A DNA stretch of 64,000 nt from Bradyrhizobium sp. WSM1417 (GTDB taxonomy: Bacteria; Pseudomonadota; Alphaproteobacteria; Rhizobiales; Xanthobacteraceae): positions 2,098,392 to 2,162,391 of the forward strand of contig NZ_KI911783.1 of NCBI RefSeq assembly GCF_000515415.1, in the 5' to 3' direction. Positions 17,054 through 26,679 of this stretch are shown here, piece by piece; positions within the stretch are counted from its first letter, which is position 1, and each line of letters opens with the position of its first letter. A model generated the notes under the pieces. It did not search any database. It saw nothing but the letters and a program-made list of their open reading frames with translations, and was not told where the DNA came from. Made by a program: the position numbers and the translations under genes.

Positions 17054-19495
17054 ATGATGAATCTTGCCGAATACCGCCGCTCGAATACGCGCCTTGCCGA
17101 CTTCCTCCCCTGGGCCGCGCTCGTCGACGAGGGAATTGTATTGAACAAGGATGGCTCGTTTCAGCGGACGGCGAGATTCAGGGGGCCGGATCTCGACAGT
17201 TCCGTGCCGGCTGAGCTCGTTGCGGTCGCAAGCCGGCTGAACAACGCGCTCCGGCGTCTCGGATCGGGATGGGCCATCTTCGTCGAGGCGCAACGGCATT
17301 CGGCAGGGCGCTATCCGCCCGACACATTCCCCGATGTCGCATCCGCCCTGGTGGATGCGGAGCGCAAAGCGCAATTCGAGGAGGCCGGCAGCCATTATGA
17401 ATCGAGCTACTACCTGACCTTCCTTTATCTGCCACCCGCAGAGAGTGCAGCTGTCGCAGAGCATCTCCTGTACGAGGGCAGCCATCGCAGCCCCGGGGCG
17501 GATGCGCGCGAGGTGCTGAGTGGCTTCGTCGACCGGACCAAGCGCGTGCTGCAGCTCGTGGAGGGCTTTATGCCGGAATGCGGCTGGCTCGATGACGAGG
17601 CAACGCTCACCTACCTGCACTCGACGGTCTCGACCAAGCGGCATCGTGTCAGGGTGCCGGAAATCCCGATATATCTCGATGCGCTGCTTGCCGATCAGCC
17701 GCTGACCGGCGGGCTTGAGCCGATGCTGGGTGAGGCGCATTTGCGCGTTCTGACCGTCGTGGGGTTCCCGACGGCAACCACGCCCGGCATCCTCGATGAT
17801 CTGAACCGGCTGGCGTTCCCGTACCGCTGGTCGACTCGGGCGATCATGCTCGACAAGACCGATGCTCTAAAGCTCCTGACCAAGATCAGGCGGCAATGGT
17901 TTGCCAAGCGCAAGTCGATTGCCGCGATCCTGAAGGAGGTGATGACCAACGAGGCGTCCACGCTTCTGGATACCGACGCCCACAACAAGGCGATGGATGC
18001 AGATCACGCGCTCCAGGAGCTCGGCTCGGATCAGATTGGAGAGGCCTTTGTGACGGCAACCGTCACGGTCTGGGACAGGGATCCGCACGCGGCCGACGAA
18101 AAGCTCCGCCTCGTCGAAAAGGTGATCCAGGGCCGGGACTTCACCTGCATGGCCGAGACGGTGAATGCCGTCGAAGCCTGGCTCGGCAGCCTGCCGGGAC
18201 AAACTTACGCCAATGTCCGCCAGCCTCCGGTCTCGACGTTGAACCTCGCCCACATGATCCCGCTCTCTGCAGTCTGGGCAGGAGAGGTGAGGGATCATCA
18301 CTTGCACGCGTCTCCGTTGTTCTTTGGCAAGACGGAAGGATCGACCCCTTTCCGCTTCTCGCTGCATGTCGGCGATGTCGGACACACTCTGATCGTTGGA
18401 CCGACCGGCGCCGGGAAATCGGTGCTGCTCGCGCTGATGGCGCTGCAGTTCCGGCGATATCCGCAAGCGCAGATCTTTGCCTTCGATTTCGGTGGGTCGA
18501 TCCGTGCGGCGGCGATCGCCATGGGTGGCGACTGGCATGATCTTGGCGGCGCGGTTGGTGGAGACTCGGCAGAGTTCGTGGCGCTCCAGCCGCTTGCGCG
18601 CATCGATGATGTCGCGGAGCGCGGTTGGGCAGCGGATTGGATCGCATCGATCCTTGCGCGCGAGCGAATCGAGGTGACGCCCGAGACGAAGGATCATGTC
18701 TGGTCGGCATTGACCTCGCTCGCCTCGGCGCCAGTTGGGGAGCGGACGCTGACTGGCTTGTCCGTTCTTCTGCAATCCAATGCCCTGAAGCGCGCGCTGC
18801 AACCCTATTGCCTCGGCGGTCCGTTTGAGCGGCTGCTGGATGCGGAAGGTGAGCGGCTGGGAGAGGGCTCCGTCCAGGTGTTTGAGACCGACGGGTTGAT
18901 CGGGACCGGTGTCGCGCCGGCTGTTCTTTCCTATTTGTTCCACCGGATTGAGGATCGGTTCGACGGCCGTCCGACCCTGCTCATCATCGATGAGGGCTGG
19001 CTTGCGCTGGACGATGCCGATTTTTCCGGCAAGCTCCGCGAATGGCTGAAGACGCTGCGCAAGAAGAACGCCTCCGTCGTGTTTGCGACCCAGTCGCTGG
19101 CTGATATCGATGGCTCCGCAATTGCGCCCGCCATTATCGAGAGCTGCCCGACCCGGATCCTTCTTCCCAATGACCGCGCGATCGAGCCGCAGATCTTAGG
19201 CGTCTACCGGCGCTTTGGACTGAATGACCGGCAGATCGAGATCCTCGCTCGCGCGACGCCAAAGCGCGACTACTACTGCCAGTCGCGCCGGGGCAACCGC
19301 CTGTTCGAGCTTGGTCTTGGCGAAATCGCGCTGGCCTTTGCGGCCGCGTCTTCCAAGACCGACCAGACTCTCATCGAGCGGGTTCTTGAGGAGCACGGAA
19401 GGGACTATTTCGTCACCGGCTGGCTCAAGGCGCGCGACCTCGGCTGGGCCTGCAATCTCATTCCGCAGCTTGCCAAGGAAGGAGGCTTGTCATGA
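17054..19495 (+). CDS. trbE: TrbE, VirB4-like conjugation ATPase
   Basis: Largest ATPase of the mating-pair channel, 813 residues, VirB4/TrbE family. It begins MMNLAEYRRSNTRLADFLPW, a typical TrbE N-terminus. Walker A GPTGAGKS lies near residue 449, Walker B LLIIDEGWLALDD near 646, followed by VVFATQSLADIDGS. The frame is open from 17018 inside trbD, but ATG 17054 (or 17057) fits the family start. The four-base overlap with trbJ keeps the operon tight. No frameshift or internal deletion is visible. Confidence 0.94.
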   Translation: MMNLAEYRRSNTRLADFLPWAALVDEGIVLNKDGSFQRTARFRGPDLDSSVPAELVAVASRLNNALRRLGSGWAIFVEAQRHSAGRYPPDTFPDVASALVDAERKAQFEEAGSHYESSYYLTFLYLPPAESAAVAEHLLYEGSHRSPGADAREVLSGFVDRTKRVLQLVEGFMPECGWLDDEATLTYLHSTVSTKRHRVRVPEIPIYLDALLADQPLTGGLEPMLGEAHLRVLTVVGFPTATTPGILDDLNRLAFPYRWSTRAIMLDKTDALKLLTKIRRQWFAKRKSIAAILKEVMTNEASTLLDTDAHNKAMDADHALQELGSDQIGEAFVTATVTVWDRDPHAADEKLRLVEKVIQGRDFTCMAETVNAVEAWLGSLPGQTYANVRQPPVSTLNLAHMIPLSAVWAGEVRDHHLHASPLFFGKTEGSTPFRFSLHVGDVGHTLIVGPTGAGKSVLLALMALQFRRYPQAQIFAFDFGGSIRAAAIAMGGDWHDLGGAVGGDSAEFVALQPLARIDDVAERGWAADWIASILARERIEVTPETKDHVWSALTSLASAPVGERTLTGLSVLLQSNALKRALQPYCLGGPFERLLDAEGERLGEGSVQVFETDGLIGTGVAPAVLSYLFHRIEDRFDGRPTLLIIDEGWLALDDADFSGKLREWLKTLRKKNASVVFATQSLADIDGSAIAPAIIESCPTRILLPNDRAIEPQILGVYRRFGLNDRQIEILARATPKRDYYCQSRRGNRLFELGLGEIALAFAAASSKTDQTLIERVLEEHGRDYFVTGWLKARDLGWACNLIPQLAKEGGLS

Positions 19496-20226
19496 AACGT
19501 CTCCGTCCGCTGCTGGCAGCAAGTATCATCGCAATTAGCCTGACCCAAGGGCCCCGGGAAGGGAAGGCACAGTGGATCGTGTTCGATCCCAACAACTACG
19601 TGCAGAATGTGCTGACGGCCGCGCGCGAGCTGCAGCAGATCAACAACCAGATCACCTCGCTGCAAAACGAAGCGCAGATGTTGATCAATCAGGCGAAGAA
19701 CCTGGCGAGCCTGCCGTACTCGTCGTTGCAGCAGTTCGAGCAATCGATTCAGCGTACCCAACAATTGCTCTCGCAGGCGCAGCGGATCGCCTACGATGTC
19801 CAGCAGATCGATCGCGCGTTCTCCACCACTTACGCGCCCGCATCCGCGAGCATGTCCAATGGGCTCCTCGTCGCCAACGCCCAGACACGCTGGCAGAATG
19901 CGGTTGCCGGCCTGCAGGACGCCATGCGGGTGCAGGCAACCGTCGTCGGCAATCTAGATACCAACCGCACCCAGATGTCGGCCCTGGTCACGGCAAGCCA
20001 GGGCGCGTCAGGTGCTCTGCAGGCAAGTCAGGCCGGCAACCAGCTCCTTGCGCTGCAAGCAAAGCAGCTTTCTGATCTCACCGCGACCGTGGCCGCGCAG
20101 GGGCGCGCACAAACGCTCGAAGCCGCGCAAAGAGCAAGTGCCCAGGATCAGGGCAGGGAGCAGCTGCGGCGCTTTCTGACCCAAGGTCAGGGCTATCAAC
20201 CGACAACCGTGCAGATGTTCCACTGA
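19492..20226 (+). CDS. trbJ: TrbJ, periplasmic conjugation protein
   Basis: A 244-residue VirB5-like minor pilus component. It has a signal peptide (about residues 1-26), then WIVFDPNNYVQNVLTAARELQQINNQI, characteristic of TrbJ. Long glutamine-rich coiled-coil segments follow (QLLSQAQRIAYDVQQIDRAF and later). Start and stop overlap trbE and trbK. Related TrbJ proteins act in pilus tip assembly and cell contact. Confidence 0.91.
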   Translation: MKRLRPLLAASIIAISLTQGPREGKAQWIVFDPNNYVQNVLTAARELQQINNQITSLQNEAQMLINQAKNLASLPYSSLQQFEQSIQRTQQLLSQAQRIAYDVQQIDRAFSTTYAPASASMSNGLLVANAQTRWQNAVAGLQDAMRVQATVVGNLDTNRTQMSALVTASQGASGALQASQAGNQLLALQAKQLSDLTATVAAQGRAQTLEAAQRASAQDQGREQLRRFLTQGQGYQPTTVQMFH

Positions 20227-20600
20227 TGATGAAGAACAGATTTGAACGGCTGCCGATGGCAGTGGCAGTTAGCCTCACAGTCCTGGTCGTCGCCGCCTGC
20301 GCCATTCGCCTGCGCGGCGACGACAGCGCGACTCAACCTTCCGCCTCGCTCGCGGCGAAGCCCGATCCGACGGCGGCAAAGCTCGAGCAATGCCGCACCG
20401 TCACCTACGAGCAGAAAGAGGCTCTGCTTGAATGCCAAAGGATCTGGGCGGAACGGCGCAGCCAGTTCTTGGGGAAAAGCGGATCGGTAAACGGTTCGGA
20501 TAGCAATGCGGGTACGGCGCCATTTTCCTCGCCTGTGCCGCGTAAGGACGAAAGCCGCCTCCCGTCCCTCTCACCCTCCATTCCAAGCCAAAGCGAGTAA
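20226..20600 (+). CDS. trbK: TrbK-like lipoprotein, putative entry exclusion
   Basis: A 124-residue protein in the usual trbK slot between trbJ and trbL. The N-terminus ends in a lipobox (LVVAAC), so it is probably a lipoprotein. A central stretch KLEQCRTVTYEQKEALLECQRIWAERR is the most conserved-looking part and fits the TrbK alternate family. IncP TrbK blocks uptake of the same element from other donors; that role is by analogy. The C-terminal third is low in complexity. It overlaps the trbJ stop. Confidence 0.83.
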   Translation: MMKNRFERLPMAVAVSLTVLVVAACAIRLRGDDSATQPSASLAAKPDPTAAKLEQCRTVTYEQKEALLECQRIWAERRSQFLGKSGSVNGSDSNAGTAPFSSPVPRKDESRLPSLSPSIPSQSE

Positions 20601-20603
20601 GCA

Positions 20604-21839
20604 ATGGGCGGCACCTCCGTCATCGACCAGTTCCTGGAAACCTTCACCCGCTATATCGATACCGGATTCGGCCTGGTCGGGGGCGAAGTCGGCTATCTCG
20701 CGACCACCTTGGCTGCAATCGACCTCACGCTTGCGGGCCTGTTCTGGTCCCTCGGAAGTGATGAGGAGATTCTTGCCCGGCTCGTCAAGAAAACCTTGTT
20801 CGTCGGTGTCTTTGCCTACCTGATCGGTAATTGGAACCGCCTCGCCCGCATCGTCTTCGAGAGCTTTGCTGGTCTTGGCCTCAAGGCCTCGGGCACGAGC
20901 CTGTCATCGGCAGATTTCTTGCGGCCAGGTCGGATCGCGCAAGTGGGGCTCGATGCCGGCCGTCCGATCCTTGACTCCATCTCGGGCCTGATGGGGTATG
21001 TCAGCTTTTTCGAAAATTTCGTCCAGATCGCGGTCCTGCTGTTCGCCTGGATCGTGGTGCTGCTCGCCTTCTTTATTCTCGCCATCCAGCTCTTCGTCAC
21101 GCTGATCGAGTTCAAGCTGACGACGCTTGCAGGTTTCGTCCTGATTCCCTTCGGTCTGTTCGGGAAGACCGCCTTCGCGGCCGAACGGGTGCTGGGCAAC
21201 GTCATCTCCTCCGGCATCAAGGTTTTGGTCCTCGCCGTCATCGTCGGCATTGGATCGACCTTATTCTCGCAGTTCACGGCAGGTTTCGGCGGCAATCAGC
21301 CGACCATCGAGAACGCGATGGCGCTGGTGCTCGGCGCACTCGCCTTGTTGGGCCTCGGCATTTTCGGACCCGGGATTGCCAACGGCATCGTCTCCGGAGG
21401 TCCGCAGCTCGGCGCAGGCAGCGCCGTTGGGACGGGACTTGCCGCCGGTGGAGTCGTCGCGGCTGGCGCTGGCGTTGCAGCCGGTGCTGCCGGTCTCGCC
21501 GGCGGCGCGATTGCAGGCTCGCTACGAGGCGGAAGTGCGATTGCAAGCGGCACCATGAGCGTGTTTCGGGCGGGGAGTCAGTCCGGCTCCGAGGCGAGCG
21601 CGTCCGGTGCTGCAAGTCCCTTGCGCTCGGTCGCGGCTGGGCTTGGTGGAGCGGCGAGCGATGCCGGCAAGGGGGAAGGGGACGCCTCGAGACCTTCCGA
21701 CAGTGTGCCCGCTTGGGTTCGGCGCATGAAGAGAGCGCAGACGATCAGCCATGGCGCATCAGCGGCAACCCACGCGATCCGTTCGGGTGATCCCGGCGGG
21801 GGCGGCGGATCTGTCGACCTCTCCCAACATGACCGCTGA
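20604..21839 (+). CDS. trbL: TrbL, VirB6-like channel protein
   Basis: A 411-residue polytopic inner-membrane protein of the conjugation channel. It begins GGTSVIDQFLETFTRYIDTGFGLVGGEV cut across typical TrbL sequence, with five or six hydrophobic helices up to about residue 270. A Gly/Ala/Ser-rich hydrophilic tail follows, with blocks such as GAGVAAGAAGLAGG, as in other TrbL proteins. The gene starts three bases after trbK. A 51-base gap follows before trbF, the widest gap inside the operon. Confidence 0.91.
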   Translation: MGGTSVIDQFLETFTRYIDTGFGLVGGEVGYLATTLAAIDLTLAGLFWSLGSDEEILARLVKKTLFVGVFAYLIGNWNRLARIVFESFAGLGLKASGTSLSSADFLRPGRIAQVGLDAGRPILDSISGLMGYVSFFENFVQIAVLLFAWIVVLLAFFILAIQLFVTLIEFKLTTLAGFVLIPFGLFGKTAFAAERVLGNVISSGIKVLVLAVIVGIGSTLFSQFTAGFGGNQPTIENAMALVLGALALLGLGIFGPGIANGIVSGGPQLGAGSAVGTGLAAGGVVAAGAGVAAGAAGLAGGAIAGSLRGGSAIASGTMSVFRAGSQSGSEASASGAASPLRSVAAGLGGAASDAGKGEGDASRPSDSVPAWVRRMKRAQTISHGASAATHAIRSGDPGGGGGSVDLSQHDR

Positions 21840-21890
21840 CTCTTCTGATCGACCAAATCCGTTTTCTCACCCGTCACTTGAGGTCTAGCA

Positions 21891-22571
21891 ATGTTCAAAC
21901 GATCGGCCGTTCACTATGGCCGCACGCCAGAAGCCGTCACCCCCTATCAACGCGCAGCTCAAGTCTGGGATGATCGCATTGGGTCCGCGCGCGTGCAGGC
22001 CAAGAACTGGCGCCTGATGGCCTTTGGCTGCCTCTTCTTATCCGCTGGTTTCGCCGGCACCCTGGTCTGGCAATCGGCGCATGGGACGATCACGCCCTGG
22101 GTGGTCGAAGTCGATCAATTGGGGGAGGCGAAAGCCGTTGCTCCCGCAAACGCCAGCTATCAACCGACCGATCCGCAAGTAGCTTTTCACCTGGCGCGCT
22201 TCATCGAGCATGTGCGCGGCCTGCCGATGGACGCCATTGTCCTTCGCGAAAACTGGCTACGCGCCTACGACTTTACAACCGATCGCGGCGCGGCCGCACT
22301 GAATGACTACGCCCGCAACAACGATCCCTTCGCCAAGCTCGGCAAGACGCAAATTGCGATCGAGGTCTCGAGCGTCATCCGGGCTTCGCCTGAGAGCTTT
22401 CGCCTCGCCTGGGTCGAGCGGCGCTACGACAACGGTCAGCTTGCCGCAACCGAGCGGTGGAGCGCGATTGTCAGCATCATCGTGGAGATGCCTCGCGATC
22501 TCGATCGCCTCCGCAAGAATCCGCTTGGCATCTATGTCAACGCCATCAACTGGTCGAAGGAGCTGGGCTAG
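21891..22571 (+). CDS. trbF: TrbF, VirB8-like protein
   Basis: A 226-residue bitopic inner-membrane protein with one membrane helix (LMAFGCLFLSAGFAGTLVW) and a periplasmic domain of the VirB8/TrbF fold. Family features include NPYQRAAQ-type N-terminal sequence (here TPYQRAAQVWDDRIG), WVVEVDQLGEA and PLGIYVNAINWSKELG at the end. It nucleates the channel between inner and outer membrane parts. The start at ATG 21891 has a GAGG ribosome site. Confidence 0.92.
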   Translation: MFKRSAVHYGRTPEAVTPYQRAAQVWDDRIGSARVQAKNWRLMAFGCLFLSAGFAGTLVWQSAHGTITPWVVEVDQLGEAKAVAPANASYQPTDPQVAFHLARFIEHVRGLPMDAIVLRENWLRAYDFTTDRGAAALNDYARNNDPFAKLGKTQIAIEVSSVIRASPESFRLAWVERRYDNGQLAATERWSAIVSIIVEMPRDLDRLRKNPLGIYVNAINWSKELG

Positions 22572-22573
22572 TC

Positions 22574-23548
22574 ATGCTGTCAGGTCTCGTTATTGCGTCA
22601 CAGAGGGTCCGCCCGAGCCTGGCTCTGGCTCTCGTCATTGGTGTGTCCACCCTTGGCGGGTGCACCACGTTCAAGCCGCCGCAAATCAGTTACGATAGCG
22701 ATGTCCCGCCGGCTCCAGATCTGCCGGCGCTTGCCGACGATCGGCCGCGGCCGCTGCATGTGCCACCGGCCTGGAAGGCTGCGCGCGGCGGCAAGAACGC
22801 GGAAGCCAAGGAGCCGATTGAACGGATTGAGACCGCGAATGACGCTGCACGTGTGCAGCCGAGAAAGGCTGGCTACTTCAATGCGGTGCAGGTGTTTTCG
22901 TATAGTCCGGGCGCTCTCTATCAAATCTATGCCGCTCCGGGTCAGATCACGGACATTGCGCTGGAGCCCGGCGAGCAGCTGATCGGCTCGGGACCGGTCG
23001 CCGCCGGTGACACCGCCCGCTGGGTGGTCGGCGACACCGAGAGCGGCAGCGGCGACACGCGACGTGTGCACATCATGGTGAAGCCGACTCGTCCGGCGAT
23101 CGAGACCAATCTCGTCGTCAACACGGATCGGCGTACTTACCTGGTCGAGCTCCGGTCCCGCGAAAAGCCCTACATGCCACAGGTCGCGTGGTTCTATCCG
23201 GAGGATCGGACCGCGCGTGGTCGAGCTCTGCCGCCCACACCCGTCATCCCGGACCAGGCGCAGCGCCGTTACCGCTACGCCATCGAGGGAGACAGCCCAC
23301 CCTGGCGTCCTGTCAATGCCTATGACGATGGGCGCAAGGTCTACATCGAGTTTTCGCCCGGCGTCGGCCAGGGCGAGATGCCGCCGCTGTTCGTGATCGG
23401 GCCTGATGGCAAGACCGAGCTCGTCAACTATCGCGCTTACAGCAATGTGCTGATCGTCGATCGGCTGTTCGCGGCCGCGGAACTGAGGCTGGGCGAGGAG
23501 CGCCAGCAGAAGGTCAGAATCGTCCGAACCGACGGGAGGTCGCTGTGA
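22574..23548 (+). CDS. trbG: TrbG, VirB9-like protein
   Basis: A 324-residue periplasmic/outer-membrane channel protein, VirB9/TrbG family. The N-terminus has a hydrophobic signal ending in a lipobox-like LGGC. Later segments are typical: VFSYSPGALYQIYAAPGQIT, LEPGEQLIG, VVGDTESG, HIMVKPTRP and MPPLFVIGPDGKTELVNYR. The frame is open upstream into trbF, but ATG 22574, two bases after the trbF stop, gives the signal sequence and family length. Confidence 0.91.
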   Translation: MLSGLVIASQRVRPSLALALVIGVSTLGGCTTFKPPQISYDSDVPPAPDLPALADDRPRPLHVPPAWKAARGGKNAEAKEPIERIETANDAARVQPRKAGYFNAVQVFSYSPGALYQIYAAPGQITDIALEPGEQLIGSGPVAAGDTARWVVGDTESGSGDTRRVHIMVKPTRPAIETNLVVNTDRRTYLVELRSREKPYMPQVAWFYPEDRTARGRALPPTPVIPDQAQRRYRYAIEGDSPPWRPVNAYDDGRKVYIEFSPGVGQGEMPPLFVIGPDGKTELVNYRAYSNVLIVDRLFAAAELRLGEERQQKVRIVRTDGRSL

Positions 23549-24750
23549 CAGATACTGGCCAGCCCAATGACACACCCAAGGACGCTCCTCGGGTTAAGCC
23601 GCCGGAAAATATCACCGAAACCCTTCGGCTCCGGCCAGATCGGCCGCAAGTTACGCGCCTGTCGCGCAAGGTGCTTGCGGGTGGCAGCGCCCTTTTGCTG
23701 GTGCTCATCTCTGGTGCGGTCTTCTGGGCTCTGCAGGAGAAGCGATCGCGCTCGCCGGCCGCCAAGGAGCTTTACGCGACCGACCACCACAATGTCGCCG
23801 ATCAGCTCGCAACCTTGCCGAAGGATTATGCTGAGATCCCGAAGGAGGTGCCGCGTCTTGGACCACCTTTACCCGGCGATCTTGGTCGGCCGATCATTGC
23901 AGCACAGGGCTCTTCGACGCTCAGCCCACTCGGTGTTGACGCTGAACAGCAGCGCGTCAATCAGGAGAGCGAGGCGGCACGCACCAGCAAGGTGTTTGCC
24001 AGCACGAACGTCCGCGCACAGGCCCCTGTCACATCGCCAAGTGAAGTCCCATCAAATGCGGCGCCATCATCTGACGAAGCATTTGCCCAGAACGGCCAGG
24101 ATCGAAAACTTGCGTTCGTCAGTGCTTCCGTTGACCGTCGAACTACCAGTCCCGATCGCCTGGCAAGACCGGTCTCTCCCTTTGTGGTCCAGGCGGGAAC
24201 GGTCATTCCGGCTGCTCTTATCACGGGGATTCGGTCCGACCTGCCTGGGCAGATCACGGCCCAAGTCACAGAAGCGGTATATGATTCCCCTACCGGGCGA
24301 GCTCGCCTTATCCCGCAAGGAGCCCGGTTGATCGGGACGTATGATAGCCAAGTCGCATTTGGCCAATCGCGCGTGCTCCTGGTGTGGACGCGCCTCATCA
24401 TGCCAAATGGGCGGTCGATCGTGCTGGAGCGGCAGCCGGGCGCAGATGCCGCGGGCTACTCTGGGCTTGAGGATGAGGTCGACAACCATTGGAAGGAGCT
24501 GTTGGGGGCCGCTGCGCTTTCGACGCTGCTCGCCGTCGGCACCGAGGTGAATTCCGGATCGGATACGGGTAGCACCAACAGCGACCTCATCGCTGCGCTC
24601 CGCCGCGGGGCGGGGGACTCGATGAACCAGACGGGCCAGCAGGTGGTCCGCCGCAATCTCAACATCCAGCCGACTTTGACGATTCGTCCGGGATTTCCGG
24701 TGCGGGTGATCGTCAACCGTGACCTGGTGCTCGAACCGTACAGAGGCTGA
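23545..24750 (+). CDS. trbI: TrbI, VirB10-like protein
   Basis: A 401-residue protein bridging the two membranes, VirB10/TrbI family. It has a short cytoplasmic part, one helix (VLAGGSALLLVLISGAVFWAL), a proline- and serine-rich periplasmic linker, and a C-terminal TrbI domain containing VIPAALITGIRSDLPGQI, IPQGARLIGTYDSQVAFGQ and PGFPVRVIVNRDLVL. It starts at a GTG overlapping trbG by four bases. This closes the B-C-D-E-J-K-L-F-G-I order. There is no trbH, as in other rhizobial elements of this type. Confidence 0.93.
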   Translation: MTDTGQPNDTPKDAPRVKPPENITETLRLRPDRPQVTRLSRKVLAGGSALLLVLISGAVFWALQEKRSRSPAAKELYATDHHNVADQLATLPKDYAEIPKEVPRLGPPLPGDLGRPIIAAQGSSTLSPLGVDAEQQRVNQESEAARTSKVFASTNVRAQAPVTSPSEVPSNAAPSSDEAFAQNGQDRKLAFVSASVDRRTTSPDRLARPVSPFVVQAGTVIPAALITGIRSDLPGQITAQVTEAVYDSPTGRARLIPQGARLIGTYDSQVAFGQSRVLLVWTRLIMPNGRSIVLERQPGADAAGYSGLEDEVDNHWKELLGAAALSTLLAVGTEVNSGSDTGSTNSDLIAALRRGAGDSMNQTGQQVVRRNLNIQPTLTIRPGFPVRVIVNRDLVLEPYRG

Positions 24751-24755
24751 AGACG

Positions 24756-24998
24756 ATGACAAAGCTTAAACTTAGAGCGATCGAAGACGATAAGCCGATC
24801 AAGATTACGCATGAACTCCCGGCGAGCGTGCACAGGGATCTCGTGGCATATTCCGAAATCCTTGCACAAGAGAGCGGACAGCCGATCGGGGAGCCGGCGA
24901 AACTGATTGCACCCATGTTGGCACGGTTCATGGCAGCGGACAGAAGTTTTCGGAAGGCTCGACGTGCCCGTCAACATCCGAGCGGAGGCGAGGGATAG
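24756..24998 (+). CDS. DUF2274 protein downstream of trbI
   Basis: An 80-residue protein beginning TKLKLRAIEDDKPIKITHELPA and continuing VHRDLVAYSEILAQESGQP, then LIAPMLARFMAADRSFRK. This fits the small DUF2274 family commonly encoded just after trbI in rhizobial and other proteobacterial elements. The fold may be ribbon-helix-helix-like, but that is inference. It starts five bases after trbI and its end overlaps the convergent lysR gene by 28 bases, so the operon ends here. Confidence 0.85.
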   Translation: MTKLKLRAIEDDKPIKITHELPASVHRDLVAYSEILAQESGQPIGEPAKLIAPMLARFMAADRSFRKARRARQHPSGGEG

Positions 24999-25957
24999 CG
25001 CTCAGAAAGCAAGTTCAAGAAGGCCGCCAACGCAGGGTTTTCGTTGTCGTCTCGCCAGTATGCCGAAAAGTCGAATCGGCTCGGACCGGCTCCATCGCGC
25101 AATTCGCGGTAGACGAGGCCCGCATAGTTGATGCCCATGTCGGATTCCAGCACCAGGCTGATTCCTGTGTTCATCCTGATCAGGCTCTTGATGATACCGC
25201 GGCTGACGTCGTGACGCTCGAGTTTAGGAAGGTCCTCAGGCGACACGAGCTTGGAAATGAGAAGATCTTCAAACTCTTTTCCCGGATCGTAATGGCTCAG
25301 CAGGACCGTCTCACCGCGCAGGTCAGTCCAATAGACTGTCTCGCGCGCGGTGAGGGGATGATCATGGGGTAAGGCGACCAGAACACGTTCGCTCCACAGC
25401 GGCATCACCCGGTTGTCGAGTAACGGCAGGTTCCCAGTGACGATCAGGATATCGAGAACGCCGTTGCGAAGTGCAGTCGCGAGGCGTGTTCGCGATTTCT
25501 CGATCGTCACAAGCTCGATTTGCGGGAATCGCTGCTTGAAATCCAACAAGGACGTCTGCAGGTTTCCAATTGAAAGTGAGGTGCAGAGCCCGACACTCAG
25601 CCGGCCAGCCTCGCTGTTCCGTACAGCCTTCGCGGTCGCGATGAGCGCATCGAACTCCTCCAGAATTGTCCTTGCCAAGCGAAGAACACTGCGGCCTGCC
25701 TGCGTGGGGCGCACACCACCGCTGAAGCGCTCAAAAACCGCAATTCCCAGGTGATATTCGATCTCGCTGATTCTTCGGCTGAGACTCGATTGTTGGGTTC
25801 TCAGCAATTCCGCCGCTTGACGGAGGCTGCCACAATCAGCCGCAGCCACGACCGATTGCAGGTGTTTCAGTTCGATTGCCTTGCTGGCTTGAACGGAGGG
25901 TGTTGATCGACGTGGTTTGTGCATCGTAAGTCTTAAGCAGATGGGTTTCCGCTCCAT
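24971..25957 (-). CDS. LysR-family transcriptional regulator
   Basis: A 328-residue LysR-type regulator. The winged helix (IELKHLQSVVAAADCGSLRQAAELL, QSSLSRRISEIEYHLGIAVFER) occupies about residues 28-90; the rest is a periplasmic-binding-like effector domain. The N-terminal 25 residues are extra, so the true start may be an internal Met, such as the one before HKPRR. It lies downstream of luxI on the same strand with a gap of 36 bases, and converges on the trb operon. Its ligand and targets are unknown; regulation of transfer or of the trb operon is possible from position alone. Confidence 0.87.
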   Translation of the reverse strand: MERKPICLRLTMHKPRRSTPSVQASKAIELKHLQSVVAAADCGSLRQAAELLRTQQSSLSRRISEIEYHLGIAVFERFSGGVRPTQAGRSVLRLARTILEEFDALIATAKAVRNSEAGRLSVGLCTSLSIGNLQTSLLDFKQRFPQIELVTIEKSRTRLATALRNGVLDILIVTGNLPLLDNRVMPLWSERVLVALPHDHPLTARETVYWTDLRGETVLLSHYDPGKEFEDLLISKLVSPEDLPKLERHDVSRGIIKSLIRMNTGISLVLESDMGINYAGLVYRELRDGAGPSRFDFSAYWRDDNENPALAAFLNLLSERYPSPPLGC

Positions 25958-25993
25958 GCGCAGCGATACCCCGATTGTACTTGCTTCCAGATC

Positions 25994-26626
25994 CTAGGCG
26001 GCCGCTCGGATGACTGGAGCCCAGAGCACCGGACCTGAGATGTGTCCTGCTTTGAGGATGCGACGCAACGCATCGGGCGAGACCTCCAGGTATCCAGCAA
26101 TGGCCGTGGTGTTGCCGAGAGGACGAGCTTTTCCGATTTTGCGGAGCGGCCAGCCCGCGCGCCGAAGAATGCGTTCCATCCGGGCGTCAGTGACGGTAAC
26201 GATTTCGGTCAATTCAATCGAAAGGCCGAATTCAATCATGCCCGCAAATAGCTCGTAAGTAGCAGTAGCAAGTCCACCACTTGACTTCGGCGCATCCAGA
26301 GGAACATCGAGCGCGAATCGACTGCTCTCCCAAATCCGGTCGCTTCGTGGCGCCGGCTGCCCGTCCAGAAGGATCGGGAAGGTGTCTCTCAGCATGGTTG
26401 GGCCGGTCGAAGGCAGAAGTCGGACGCAACCCTGAATACGTCCAGCGTTCGAGCGGTTCAGGAGGTGCGCGGGTCGAAGGACATCAAACTCGTCGACTTC
26501 CATCTCGCCGCTGACCTCGACGTTCCAGTCCAGGCGCTGTTTGAAAACGCGATACCGCAGCCGGTGCATCTCGGTGAGATCGTCGACGAACTCGCCGTAG
26601 TACTCTGGCCTGATGAGCTGCATCAT
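25994..26626 (-). CDS. traI: LuxI/TraI-type acyl-homoserine lactone synthase
   Basis: Makes the acyl-homoserine lactone signal from S-adenosylmethionine and an acyl carrier. The 210-residue product has the LuxI landmarks: MHRLRYRVFKQRLDW near the N-terminus, the acidic MEVDEFD segment, GCVRLLPSTGP, and WESSRFALD. It starts with tandem ATGs at 26626/26623. A perfect lux/tra box lies 54 bases upstream, so it is probably activated by its own LuxR partner in a positive loop. The luxR gene is just upstream on the same strand. The acyl chain cannot be predicted. Confidence 0.9.
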   Translation of the reverse strand: MMQLIRPEYYGEFVDDLTEMHRLRYRVFKQRLDWNVEVSGEMEVDEFDVLRPAHLLNRSNAGRIQGCVRLLPSTGPTMLRDTFPILLDGQPAPRSDRIWESSRFALDVPLDAPKSSGGLATATYELFAGMIEFGLSIELTEIVTVTDARMERILRRAGWPLRKIGKARPLGNTTAIAGYLEVSPDALRRILKAGHISGPVLWAPVIRAAA

Positions 26627-26679
26627 TCTTGCCTCCCTGATTATGGTGGCAATGAAGCAGAGAAGCCGAAGCAGCGCAT

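Noticed and set aside
17867..18943. 358-codon minus-strand frame inside trbE
   Set aside because: Shadow frame of an intact, motif-rich conjugation ATPase.
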